Positions 36,762-44,733 of a stretch of DNA of 64,000 nt are shown here, in pieces. Every line of letters starts with the position of its first letter. The stretch's first letter is position 1. Position numbers and translations under genes: made by a program. The stretch is from positions 1-64,000 of the forward strand of contig JANXTZ010000040.1 in the NCBI GenBank assembly GCA_025352125.1. Reading direction: 5' to 3'. The notes below the pieces were generated by a model. It was not told where the DNA came from, searched no databases, and was given only the letters and a program-made list of their open reading frames with translations. This stretch comes from Deinococcales bacterium. Lineage in GTDB: Bacteria; Deinococcota; Deinococci; Deinococcales; JAAFIG01.

Positions 36762-36783
36762 CCCTCGCGCAAGCGAGGGTTTA
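36762..36783 (+). terminator. Terminator of rnpB
   Basis: CCCTCGC and GCGAGGG form a 7-bp stem closed by a GCAA tetraloop, followed by a short TTTA run. Confidence 0.75.
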
Positions 36784-36854
36784 TGTTTAACCCGAGACTC
36801 CTAATGTTTACAAGTTTTGTATTTTAAGTAACCAAGCGCTCTCCAAATAGGGCG

Positions 36855-36860
36855 TAGATT
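36855..36860 (+). promoter_or_regulatory. -10 box TAGATT of the DUF4395 gene
   Basis: TAGATT ends 7 nt before ATG 36868. Confidence 0.45.
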
Positions 36861-36867
36861 CTCGGGT

Positions 36868-37299
36868 ATGAAACTCGATCCAAACGTTCTCAAATTCAAT
36901 CAAATCGCCATCATTGCGTTTCTGACCGTGGCGTTCTTGCTGCAACAACCGATCATTGTCGCGTTCGTCGCGGCTGTCATGTTGCTCGGCACATTCAAGC
37001 CAAGACTGGCACTCTTCAAAAATATTTATTCAAGCTTCGTCCGCCCAACATTGGGTATTGACAAAAATCTGGTCGAAGACGATCCTCGAGCGCATAACTT
37101 TGCCCAAGGCGTTGGCGGCCTGGTTTTGGTACTCTCGAGTTTGGCGTTTTTGTTCGGCTCGGGTTACGCAGGTTGGGGTTTGGGCATTGTTGTGATTGCC
37201 CTGGCGGGACTGAATTTGACCACGAACATTTGCGTGGGCTGCTTCTTGTACTACCAGTTCAAACTCGCCCGTTTCGCCCTGGCGTCTCGAGCCAGTTAA
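36868..37299 (+). CDS. DUF4395 integral membrane protein
   Basis: 143 residues. It starts with the family's typical PNVLKFNQ segment, has four predicted membrane helices (about 13-30, 32-45, 82-98, 100-118) and an ICVGCFLYYQ segment with two cysteines at the end of the last helix. DUF4395 proteins often accompany thioredoxin-like or rhodanese genes; none is present here. Function unknown. It may be co-transcribed with trpC, which starts 8 bp later, although trpC has its own -10 box. Confidence 0.85.
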   Translation: MKLDPNVLKFNQIAIIAFLTVAFLLQQPIIVAFVAAVMLLGTFKPRLALFKNIYSSFVRPTLGIDKNLVEDDPRAHNFAQGVGGLVLVLSSLAFLFGSGYAGWGLGIVVIALAGLNLTTNICVGCFLYYQFKLARFALASRAS

Positions 37300-37302
37300 A
37301 CT
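37297..37302 (+). promoter_or_regulatory. -10 box TAAACT of trpC
   Basis: TAAACT, overlapping the stop codon of the preceding gene, ends 5 nt before the GTG at 37308. Confidence 0.4.
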
Positions 37303-37307
37303 AAGAT

Positions 37308-38087
37308 GTGAAACTTCCAGAACTGACCACACTTGAGGGGACGCTCGGCAGAATTTGCCGCGCCAGACTCGAGGATTACGCCCACGCCAGTCTTGAACTC
37401 GGCGCGGCTCGAGAACGAAGCCACCGTTTTGAACATGCCTTAAGTGGTTCTGGACTCAAACTGATCGCCGAGGTCAAACGTTCCTCCCCGCGCGGCGCGG
37501 TTTCTCTTGGACTGAACGCACTCGATGCGGCAAAAGCTTACGCCGCAGGTGGCGCGAGCGCCTTGTCCGTCCTGACCGAACCCAGGGATTTCAACGGTTC
37601 GCTCGAGGATTTGATTGAGGTCGTGAACTACCTTGACCTGCCCGTGTTGCGCAAGGATTTCACGGTTCACCCGCACATGCTGCTCGAGGCGGCAGACGCA
37701 GGCGCAAGTGCCGTTTTGTTGCTGGTGAACGTGCTCGAGCGAGAAACGAAAAGTTATCTCGAGGCAGCCCATCACCTGGGTTTGGATGCCCTGGTCGAAG
37801 TTCATACCGAAAGTGAACTCGAGATTGCCATCGAAGCCAAAGCCAGAATTATTGGCGTCAACAACCGCGACCTGAAAACGCTGGACATCAATCTTGGCAC
37901 AGCGCCCCGCGTCGGTCTGTTGGCTCGAGAATACGATTTTGAAGGCGTACTGATCGCGCTCTCGGGCTATTCAAACCGTGCCGAACTGATCTCTCTTGAA
38001 GGCGTTTTTGATGCGGTCTTGGTCGGCTCGAGCCTGGCAGGTTCGGGTTCAATCGAGTCATCCACCCGCGCTTTGCTTGGACGTTAA
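37308..38087 (+). CDS. trpC: Indole-3-glycerol-phosphate synthase
   Basis: Closes the indole ring in tryptophan synthesis. 259 residues, a TIM barrel. Catalytic and substrate residues are visible in IAEVKRSSPRG, LRKDFTVHPHML, ALVEVHTE, GVNNRDLKTL and LIALSGYSNRAEL. The start is GTG, apparently leaderless. No other trp gene is in the window. Confidence 0.95.
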   Translation: MKLPELTTLEGTLGRICRARLEDYAHASLELGAARERSHRFEHALSGSGLKLIAEVKRSSPRGAVSLGLNALDAAKAYAAGGASALSVLTEPRDFNGSLEDLIEVVNYLDLPVLRKDFTVHPHMLLEAADAGASAVLLLVNVLERETKSYLEAAHHLGLDALVEVHTESELEIAIEAKARIIGVNNRDLKTLDINLGTAPRVGLLAREYDFEGVLIALSGYSNRAELISLEGVFDAVLVGSSLAGSGSIESSTRALLGR

Positions 38088-38309
38088 AACCTTCATCAAT
38101 CCTTAAAATCGAGCGCAATTGTTTTCGAGCGCTTGCTACAATTCATCTTGCTTTCAAGGCGTATACTCAGCCTCACCGTAAGCGATTACAATTCCATTTT
38201 GATTTACTAAAAATCGCGTTTATGACCTCGTAAAACCCCAAAATCGTCATGTATTTACAATAACGCGGTACGATTGCTTCAGCAGTCAGAAAGCCCTCCA
38301 AGGAATCCC

Positions 38310-38606
38310 ATGATGCGAGTCGTCCAACCCCCCACCTCTGACCTTGAACACGCCCTAGTAAACCTCGAGGTTTCACAACAAATGGTGCTTAAACTCCGCA
38401 CCGGTCTGGTGGACGGACACCGCCACACCTTGCGTGAGATCGGCGCTTTTCTGGGCGCGACCCGATCTGAAGCCCGCAGCTTGGAATGGGCTGGCTGGCA
38501 GAAACTCGAGCAACTGGCTCGAGATGACCAGAACACCCACGTTGCGGTGTCATATTTGCTGTCGAAATTGACGCGACCAAAAGCGAAAAAACAAGTTACC
38601 AACTAA
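38310..38606 (+). CDS. Stand-alone sigma-70 region 4-like DNA-binding protein
   Basis: 98 residues. Residues about 30-75 (LKLRTGLVDGHRHTLREIG, then a second helix and EARSLEWAGWQKLEQLA) match the region 4.2 pattern of primary sigma factors, where this helix-turn-helix reads the -35 box. Regions 1-3 are absent, so it cannot act alone as a sigma factor. It could bind core polymerase or DNA as a modulator, or be a remnant. AAGGA lies 5 bp before the ATG. The 220 bp upstream is AT-rich with three TACAAT-like boxes (near 38139, 38187 and 38255) and no gene. Confidence 0.6.
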   Translation: MMRVVQPPTSDLEHALVNLEVSQQMVLKLRTGLVDGHRHTLREIGAFLGATRSEARSLEWAGWQKLEQLARDDQNTHVAVSYLLSKLTRPKAKKQVTN

Positions 38607-38623
38607 ATTTTGCGACTCGAGTT

Positions 38624-38977
38624 TCAGCTTACAATTGAAGCAGGAAGCTCAAACAATCCATTGTTGCCGCACGGGAAATCATGGGTGGCAACAACCGCAC
38701 TCCACGGTAAAACGCCGTAAATGTGCGGGAAATCTTCATTGCCTTCGTACAAATCTTCGTCAACAACATTACAATCGACTCGAGATTTTTCAATTTCCAA
38801 AAGCACAAGATCGGTCTGCCCAACGAACAGGAATTCGGCAACTCGAATGATTTGATTGGCGTAACTACAATGAATAAAGCCGTCTTCTTCAAGGCTCGAG
38901 GGTTTGTAAAAGCCCTCGAGTTTCGCGTTGTCGGCTTCGAGTTTGGCAATGATGTGAAAGAGAATGTTTGACGACAT
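38624..38977 (-). CDS. DUF952 family protein
   Basis: 117 residues starting at MSSNILFHII. The order LFHI, then LEEDGFIHCSYANQI, then LLEIEKSRVDCNVVDED, then FPHIYGVLPWSAV is that of DUF952, small proteins with a fold resembling ADP-ribosyltransferase-like enzymes; no activity is established. It is the last gene of a presumed run beginning with pcrA/uvrD, 28 bp behind the unknown 131-residue gene. Confidence 0.85.
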   Translation of the reverse strand: MSSNILFHIIAKLEADNAKLEGFYKPSSLEEDGFIHCSYANQIIRVAEFLFVGQTDLVLLEIEKSRVDCNVVDEDLYEGNEDFPHIYGVLPWSAVVATHDFPCGNNGLFELPASIVS

Positions 38978-39005
38978 GGTTTTCCTTGGTTTTTGAAGCC
39001 CCAGA

Positions 39006-39401
39006 TCAAATCTCGTCTTCAATTTCAATGATCGTAGATAAACTACCAGCTTGAATATAACCTGCTCGAGAATAAGATTCAGGGTGATGATGGTCGCCGT
39101 CTTTGGCTGTATCTGGAAACCGAAAATGCGAAACCCAAAAAGCTAGATTCTCGGCTGACCCAACAACCCAAAGCTCTTTATTTGATTGCACTGAAATCAT
39201 GATTGGACTTTCGCGCTTGGTGAGTTTCAGTGATTGTAGTAGTCCAGGATAGTGTGCTGGATTTTTCAAGGTTAACGAAGGAATAACCAATTCGCCTTCT
39301 GGTGAATGAGCAAATTGGTGCAGTTTTTCTGCAAGTTTGTTAAATTCAATTAACGTTCCAGAAATTATTGGATCGCCAAAGTCTTGCAAGTAAATCCTCA
39401 T
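39006..39401 (-). CDS. Hypothetical protein, 131 residues, coupled to a HicB-like gene
   Basis: The ATG follows the stop codon of the HicB-like gene with no gap, which implies translational coupling. The protein begins RIYLQDFGDPIISGTLIEF, is mixed alpha/beta in character with no signal peptide or membrane helix, and contains no HicA features such as the GSH motif. I do not recognise it. It might be the partner of the HicB-like protein or an unrelated small protein. Confidence 0.6.
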   Translation of the reverse strand: MRIYLQDFGDPIISGTLIEFNKLAEKLHQFAHSPEGELVIPSLTLKNPAHYPGLLQSLKLTKRESPIMISVQSNKELWVVGSAENLAFWVSHFRFPDTAKDGDHHHPESYSRAGYIQAGSLSTIIEIEDEI

Positions 39402-39584
39402 CTAGAAAACTCTCTGTTGAATCTCGTTCGGTGAAGCGGTTTCAAAAAACAACTCGAATGCTTCCTGAAGATTTCCACAGGCTTCTTCGATTGTGTCGCC
39501 TTGACTGGCAATATCAAGTTCTGGGCAAAGCGACACATAGCCGTTGCCTTCGCGTTCAATGATTGCGGTAAATTGCTTTTGCAT
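39402..39584 (-). CDS. HicB-like antitoxin-domain protein
   Basis: 60 residues from ATG 39584, with GAGGTG 5 bp upstream. The pattern FTAIIEREGNGYVSLCPELD followed by ASQGDTIEEACGNLQEAFELF is the partial RNase-H-like HicB fold, which usually neutralises a HicA toxin. No hicA-like gene is next to it. It lies 37 bp after pcrA/uvrD. Solitary HicB-domain proteins are common and may be regulators. Confidence 0.8.
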   Translation of the reverse strand: MQKQFTAIIEREGNGYVSLCPELDIASQGDTIEEACGNLQEAFELFFETASPNEIQQRVF

Positions 39585-39621
39585 CAAACACCTCTTTGCT
39601 TCAAGTTCTCGTTGATGTAGA

Positions 39622-41850
39622 TTACCCTGCCAGCACCAAGTTCGCATATTTCAGTAATAATTTCTTCGTCCCAACATCGCTGCCAAAAGCAATCATCACC
39701 TCTTGCCGATCTCCTGCACCAGTCACCGCCAGCACCTTGCCAGCCCCAAATTTGGGGTGTACAACGCCCTCACCGCCCTTCAAGCTCGAGATTGCACCTC
39801 CAGCGGCTTCGAGTTGCACGCGAAGCGCTGGTGGCACTCGGTGCGCGTCCACAGGGGCGGTTGCCAGGGATTCGTTGAACAAATTCACGGGAACAAACAA
39901 ATCTTTGGGAATGTCATCCAAGAATCTCGAGTCCTCGGAAGGCATGGTCTTGCCGTACACTTGGCGCGATTCGGCGAGGGTCATGGTCAGGCGTTCCATC
40001 GCGCGGGTGATCGCCACGTAAAACAGGCGGCGTTCCTCCTCCAGCCCCGCAATGCCCTCGGCGATGCTCGAGCGATGCGGCAACAATCCCTCCTCAAGCC
40101 CGACGATAAAGACCTCTTCAAACTCGAGTCCTTTGGCGTTGTGCATGGTCATGAAGGTCACGGCTTGTTCGGGCACGTCTTTGTTGTTGCGTTTTGTTTT
40201 GGCATCGTCCACGTTCGAGAGCAGCATGGCATCATCAAGGTACGCCTCGATGTTGCCGTGGTTTTCGTTGTCCCATTCGGCGGCGGCGTTGACCAACTCG
40301 TTCAAGTTCTCAATCCTTGCCTCGGCTTCGGCTTTGCTGGCGGTTTTCATCTCGGTTTTCAGCATCTCGAGATAACCCGTGGCGTCGATGGTCAGCTTCA
40401 AGAACTCTTCGGCGCTGTGCTCATTGGCATATTCTGAAAGCTCGAGGATCAGTTTGGCAAATTCTGACGCGTTCTTGCCGCTGCGCTCGAGGATTTCGTC
40501 GGCTTGAATGAACGCGGTCAGCAAACTGGTGTTGTTGGCTTTCGCCCAAACCTCGAGTTTTTCGATGCTCGAGTCACCGATGCCGCGACGCGGGCGTTTC
40601 AGGGCGCGTTTGAGTGCCAGATCGTCGGTGGTATTGACCGCCAGACGTGCGAACGCCAGCATGTCTTTGATCTCCTGACGCTCGTAAAAGCTTGTGCCAC
40701 CAATCAGGCGCACCGGAATTTGTGAACGCATGAACCGTTCCTCGAGCACCCGCGATTGCGCATTGGTGCGGTACAAAATCGCTATTTTGTCCAGGCTTGT
40801 GCCGGTGGCTTGCAAGTGCGCAATTCGGTTCGCCACAAATTCGGCTTCGGCGCGGTGGTCGGGGGCGCGGTACAAACGCACGGGTTCGCCGTCGGGTTTG
40901 ACGGCTCGCAAGACTTTCTCGAGGCGCTCCGAGTTTTGTTCGATCAATTTGTTTGCCACCGCCAGAATACGGGCATTGGAACGGTAATTTTCCTCGAGTC
41001 TGTAAATGGCGGCGTCCAGATAATCGTTTTGAAAGTCGAGAATGTTTTGAATATCGGCACCACGAAATCTGTAAATCGATTGATCTGGGTCACCCACCAC
41101 TAAAAGATTATTGTACTTACTTGAAAGTAACTTGGCAAATTCGTATTGGGCTTTGTTGGTGTCTTGATACTCGTCAACATGAATAAACACCGCACGGTTC
41201 TGTATTTTCTCGAGAATGTTGGGTTGTTCTCTGAACAGTTTTACGGTCAATGTGAGCAAATCACCGAAGTCAATCGCGTTGGTGCGGCGCATACTGCTTT
41301 CGTATCGCCTGTAACCTTCAACCGCAACCTCGCGCGGCATTCCCGACATCCACTCGTCGCCCTCGCGTGCCAGGTCTTCAGGTGTCCACAGATTCGATTT
41401 GGCTTTGTCAATGATGCTGCGCAAATACCTCGGGTTGAATTCGCTCGCACTGGGAATTCCCTCGAGCGCGGCTTTCATGACATCGAGCTGGTCTGAATCG
41501 TCGTAAATCGTAAAACCTGACCGCAAACCCACAAACTCGCCGTAAGCCCGTAAAATCCGCACGCCGCTCGAATGGAAGGTGCTGACCCAAAGCTGTTCGG
41601 CTTGCGGACCAACCAGTTCGTTGATGCGGGTTTTCATTTCACTGGCGGCTTTGTTGGTAAAGGTGACCGCAAAAATTTCGTTCGGGTACACGCCGTGATG
41701 CTCGAGCAGATGCCCGATGCGGTGAACCACAGTTTTGGTTTTGCCCGAACCCGCGCCGGCAACCACCAGCGCGGGACCTTCATGGTGTTCGGCGGCGGCG
41801 CGTTGGGCGGGATTTAAGGCATCAAGCAGGGGAGAGGAGGCATTCGACAT
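39622..41850 (-). CDS. pcrA: UvrD/PcrA-type ATP-dependent DNA helicase
   Basis: Superfamily 1A 3'-5' helicase for repair and clearing of DNA. 742 residues. Walker A GAGSGKT at 32-38, TFTNKAASEM (Ia), DEYQDTN (Walker B), GDPDQSIYRFRGA (III), LEENYRSNARIL (IV), TMHNAKGLEFEEVF (V) and VAITRAMERL (VI) are all visible. The C-terminal Tudor-like segment GEGVVHPKFGAGKVL is typical of PcrA, which binds RNA polymerase through it. Leaderless promoter at 41858-41863. Confidence 0.95.
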   Translation of the reverse strand: MSNASSPLLDALNPAQRAAAEHHEGPALVVAGAGSGKTKTVVHRIGHLLEHHGVYPNEIFAVTFTNKAASEMKTRINELVGPQAEQLWVSTFHSSGVRILRAYGEFVGLRSGFTIYDDSDQLDVMKAALEGIPSASEFNPRYLRSIIDKAKSNLWTPEDLAREGDEWMSGMPREVAVEGYRRYESSMRRTNAIDFGDLLTLTVKLFREQPNILEKIQNRAVFIHVDEYQDTNKAQYEFAKLLSSKYNNLLVVGDPDQSIYRFRGADIQNILDFQNDYLDAAIYRLEENYRSNARILAVANKLIEQNSERLEKVLRAVKPDGEPVRLYRAPDHRAEAEFVANRIAHLQATGTSLDKIAILYRTNAQSRVLEERFMRSQIPVRLIGGTSFYERQEIKDMLAFARLAVNTTDDLALKRALKRPRRGIGDSSIEKLEVWAKANNTSLLTAFIQADEILERSGKNASEFAKLILELSEYANEHSAEEFLKLTIDATGYLEMLKTEMKTASKAEAEARIENLNELVNAAAEWDNENHGNIEAYLDDAMLLSNVDDAKTKRNNKDVPEQAVTFMTMHNAKGLEFEEVFIVGLEEGLLPHRSSIAEGIAGLEEERRLFYVAITRAMERLTMTLAESRQVYGKTMPSEDSRFLDDIPKDLFVPVNLFNESLATAPVDAHRVPPALRVQLEAAGGAISSLKGGEGVVHPKFGAGKVLAVTGAGDRQEVMIAFGSDVGTKKLLLKYANLVLAG

Positions 41851-41857
41851 CTCTGCG

Positions 41858-41863
41858 AGTATA
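41858..41863 (-). promoter_or_regulatory. -10 box TATACT of pcrA
   Basis: On the minus strand TATACT ends 7 nt before the ATG at 41850. Confidence 0.5.
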
Positions 41864-41985
41864 CCGCTCGAGCGATATGATTACGATAAGAACGTAATCA
41901 AGATTTTGGTACTCGAGCCTCGAACGAACCAGACGTGTCAATCAATGTGAATCCGAACCCACACACGAAAACTTCGGTCATCCAG

Positions 41986-41991
41986 TAAAAT
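41986..41991 (+). promoter_or_regulatory. -10 box TAAAAT of the SARP-like regulator gene
   Basis: TAAAAT ends 6 nt before ATG 41998. Confidence 0.5.
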
Positions 41992-41997
41992 CAGTTC

Positions 41998-44484
41998 ATG
42001 CCAAAAGTGCCAACACGCACCCAAACAAGACTGGCTTCTTGGCGACTCGAATTGCTTGGGAAGGCGGGTTTGTACGCTCAAAATCAAAGCCTCAAACTCG
42101 AGCGTAAAACGGCGGGTTTGTTGGCGTACCTGGCGCTCGAGGGCGAGACCAGCCACAGCAAATTGGCGGGTTTACTCTGGAGCGACAACACCGAGGAACG
42201 CGCTCGAGCCAACCTCAGGCAGTGTCTGCACCGCTTAAAAACCTCGAGTGCCGATTTGATCCACGAAGCCGATCCGGTCAGACTCGAGCCGTCGGTTCAG
42301 GTGGACGCGGTGCAACTCGAGTCGAGCAGTTTTTTGGGTGACGATGGACTGGCGTTGACCATGCAAGGCGAATTGCTCGAAGGGCTTGATTACGAAGATC
42401 AACCCGATTTTTTTGAATGGCTCGAACAGAGCCGCGCCCGCTTCCGGATGCTTTCCAGCGAGGCATTGCGCCGTGAAATACACCAGCTCGAAAAAAATCT
42501 AGATTTTCCTGCCGCCTTAGAGCACGCCGAACGTTGGCTTGCCCGTGAACCGCTGCTCGAGGAGGCATACCGTACCTTAATGCGGTTGCACAATGCCAGG
42601 GGCGACCGCGCCACGGCGTTGCAAGTTTTTAAACGCTGCCAAATGACCTTGTTGCAAGAGTTGGGCGTTCAACCAAGCTTGGAAACCCAGGCTTTACTTC
42701 AGGAACTTGAAGCGCACCAGACCCCAAACAAAAACCTAACGCAAAAACTCGAGCAGATCATGCTGGTGGGGGGCGAAGATTTTAATGCGCCATTGGCGGC
42801 AAGCCTGTTGAACCTTGACCCGATTGAAATTCTTAGCCATTTGCAAACCCTGCAAACACCGCCAGAAAGCAGCTTGCCCTCGCACTTGCGGGTGTACTTG
42901 CACGCCCAAATCGCGCGGCAACTCGAGGCGCAAACCGGCAACCCAGCCCGAATTGCCCACCACTGGATACAAGCCCAAGAACCATTGAACGCCGTACCGC
43001 ACTTGTTAACGGTTGCCAAAGCCGAGGTCGTCAAGCACCAGTTTGAAACCGCCATGACTTGGTTTGAGCAGGCGTTGAGCCTGGATTTAACCCACGGCAA
43101 TCAAACTCGAGCCTTTGAAACCTTGTTTGAAAGCCTGCAAGTTCGGGTTGAATTTGACCTGGGTGAGACCACCGAGCAGCAAATCAAACGGCTTTTTGAC
43201 CTGTCAAATTCGGGCTTGCAACGCGCCAAAGCCTTTCTAACCAAAGCCGATTACCAGCAACTGCTCGGTCACAACCAACAGGTTGAGCTTGACGCCAGAG
43301 CAGGCATTGAACTGCTGCGCGGCAACGACAACCTCGAGGTCGAAGCCGCCTTAAACTCGGTGCTCTCGAGTGCTTTGTGGGCACAAAGCAAACTCGAGGA
43401 GGCATTAAAAATTGGCAAGTACGTGATCGAACTCAACCAAACGCTGGGTTTGCAAACCGAACTTGCCACCAGTTATGCCAACCTTGCCAGCGTTTACACC
43501 GACCTGCAAAAACCGAGCCAAGCCATTGAATACTTTGAGAAAGCCCTGACAATTCGTTGTCAACTCGAGAATCGTCTTTCCGAGGCACAAACGCGGGTCA
43601 ACCTGGCGGTGACACAAGCCCAGGTGGGTTTGGCGAGAAGCTCATTGCAGCACCTCGAGCTTGCCAAAAACTTGCTCGATAAACAAAAAGATGCTCCGAT
43701 TCAAATGATGCAATGCTTAAACGAAATGGCGCAACGGCAACTCGGTTTTGCCCAGTTTGACTTGGCATTGCCTTCGTTTGAACAATCCGTGGCAGTAGGC
43801 AAAAGCTTGCAGCACTGGGCAACGCCCACCGTGCAATCCAATCAGGTTTTTGCCCTCATCACCTTGGGGGCTTTTGAAGAGGCGCAAGCACTCTTAAACG
43901 AACTCTTTAATTTCAGCGAATTGCGCGTCTCACAAAGGTTTGGTTTGCTGCGAATGCAGATAAAACTCGAGGCGCAAAATGGGGTTGACACCAGCCAAAC
44001 CATTGCCGAACTCGAGCAACTCGCCATGCCCGAGGAGGTCATTCGGCGCGTTCGACTGGACCGATTAAACGATTTTTCAAAGACCGAACAACTGAATTTA
44101 TGCCAAACCTTACTGACCTCGAGCCAAAGTGTGGGTTCTTTTGGCGGGCAAATCATCGCCCAAACCAAATTGGCGCAAGCCCTTATGCAAGACCAGCCAG
44201 ACCAGGCGCTGACAGCCAGTTCACAGGCTGTATCGCTGCTCGAGCGGTACACGCCCATGTCGTTTTATCAAGCCGAAACCAGGCTCACGCAGTATCAAAG
44301 CCTGAAAGCCAACAACCTGACCCTTGAAGCCACAGCTCAAATCGAGAACACCCTGAACTGGCTGTTTGGCGTGAAAACCCAGCAAGTACCAACAAAGTAT
44401 CAGAACATGTTTTTAAACCAAAACCCGATCAACAAAACCATTCTCGAGGCGGCTCGAGTTGAGGGGTTGAACGCAGGGTTGTGA
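41998..44484 (+). CDS. SARP/BTAD-type transcriptional activator with TPR domain
   Basis: 828 residues. Residues about 12-95 form an OmpR-like winged helix (LERKTAGLLAYLALEG, ARANLRQCLHRLK), followed by the bacterial transcriptional activation domain to about 240 (ALEHAERWLAREPLLEEAYRTLMRLH, VFKRCQMTLLQELGVQPS). The remainder is helical with TPR-like repeats, clearest at about 470-640. There is no Walker A, so unlike AfsR it lacks the NB-ARC ATPase and is probably controlled through the TPR part. Direct repeats of the kind such proteins bind lie downstream, at the next gene. Confidence 0.85.
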   Translation: MPKVPTRTQTRLASWRLELLGKAGLYAQNQSLKLERKTAGLLAYLALEGETSHSKLAGLLWSDNTEERARANLRQCLHRLKTSSADLIHEADPVRLEPSVQVDAVQLESSSFLGDDGLALTMQGELLEGLDYEDQPDFFEWLEQSRARFRMLSSEALRREIHQLEKNLDFPAALEHAERWLAREPLLEEAYRTLMRLHNARGDRATALQVFKRCQMTLLQELGVQPSLETQALLQELEAHQTPNKNLTQKLEQIMLVGGEDFNAPLAASLLNLDPIEILSHLQTLQTPPESSLPSHLRVYLHAQIARQLEAQTGNPARIAHHWIQAQEPLNAVPHLLTVAKAEVVKHQFETAMTWFEQALSLDLTHGNQTRAFETLFESLQVRVEFDLGETTEQQIKRLFDLSNSGLQRAKAFLTKADYQQLLGHNQQVELDARAGIELLRGNDNLEVEAALNSVLSSALWAQSKLEEALKIGKYVIELNQTLGLQTELATSYANLASVYTDLQKPSQAIEYFEKALTIRCQLENRLSEAQTRVNLAVTQAQVGLARSSLQHLELAKNLLDKQKDAPIQMMQCLNEMAQRQLGFAQFDLALPSFEQSVAVGKSLQHWATPTVQSNQVFALITLGAFEEAQALLNELFNFSELRVSQRFGLLRMQIKLEAQNGVDTSQTIAELEQLAMPEEVIRRVRLDRLNDFSKTEQLNLCQTLLTSSQSVGSFGGQIIAQTKLAQALMQDQPDQALTASSQAVSLLERYTPMSFYQAETRLTQYQSLKANNLTLEATAQIENTLNWLFGVKTQQVPTKYQNMFLNQNPINKTILEAARVEGLNAGL

Positions 44485-44607
44485 AGTGAAAATTTGGGGG
44501 ATTGTCGCGTTCTTGCCCGAGGGCGGTAAAAGTCTTGCATATCGCTTTTAAAACGCTTGAACAACATCCCGAAAAGGGTTCTGAGGTGGTCGGCTTGGGT
44601 TTTCAAA

Positions 44608-44645
44608 ACCCAGTGACGCTCCAGTGACGCTGCGTTGTTTAACCT
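44608..44645 (+). promoter_or_regulatory. Tandem 11-bp repeats and -10 box before the FN3 lipoprotein gene
   Basis: ACCCAGTGACG (44608-44618) and CTCCAGTGACG (44619-44629) are adjacent direct repeats; TAACCT at 44640-44645 follows after 10 nt. Core CCArTGACG and geometry match 13025-13061. The adjacent SARP-like gene is the obvious candidate regulator. The rest of 44485-44733 shows no gene. Confidence 0.55.
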
Positions 44646-44733
44646 CTTGGCAGGTCAACAAGCCTGATTCGGTCAGGCAGCATTGTTCGGACTCGAGCCA
44701 CGGGGTTTGGCAGGTTGTTTTAAAGGAGAGCAT

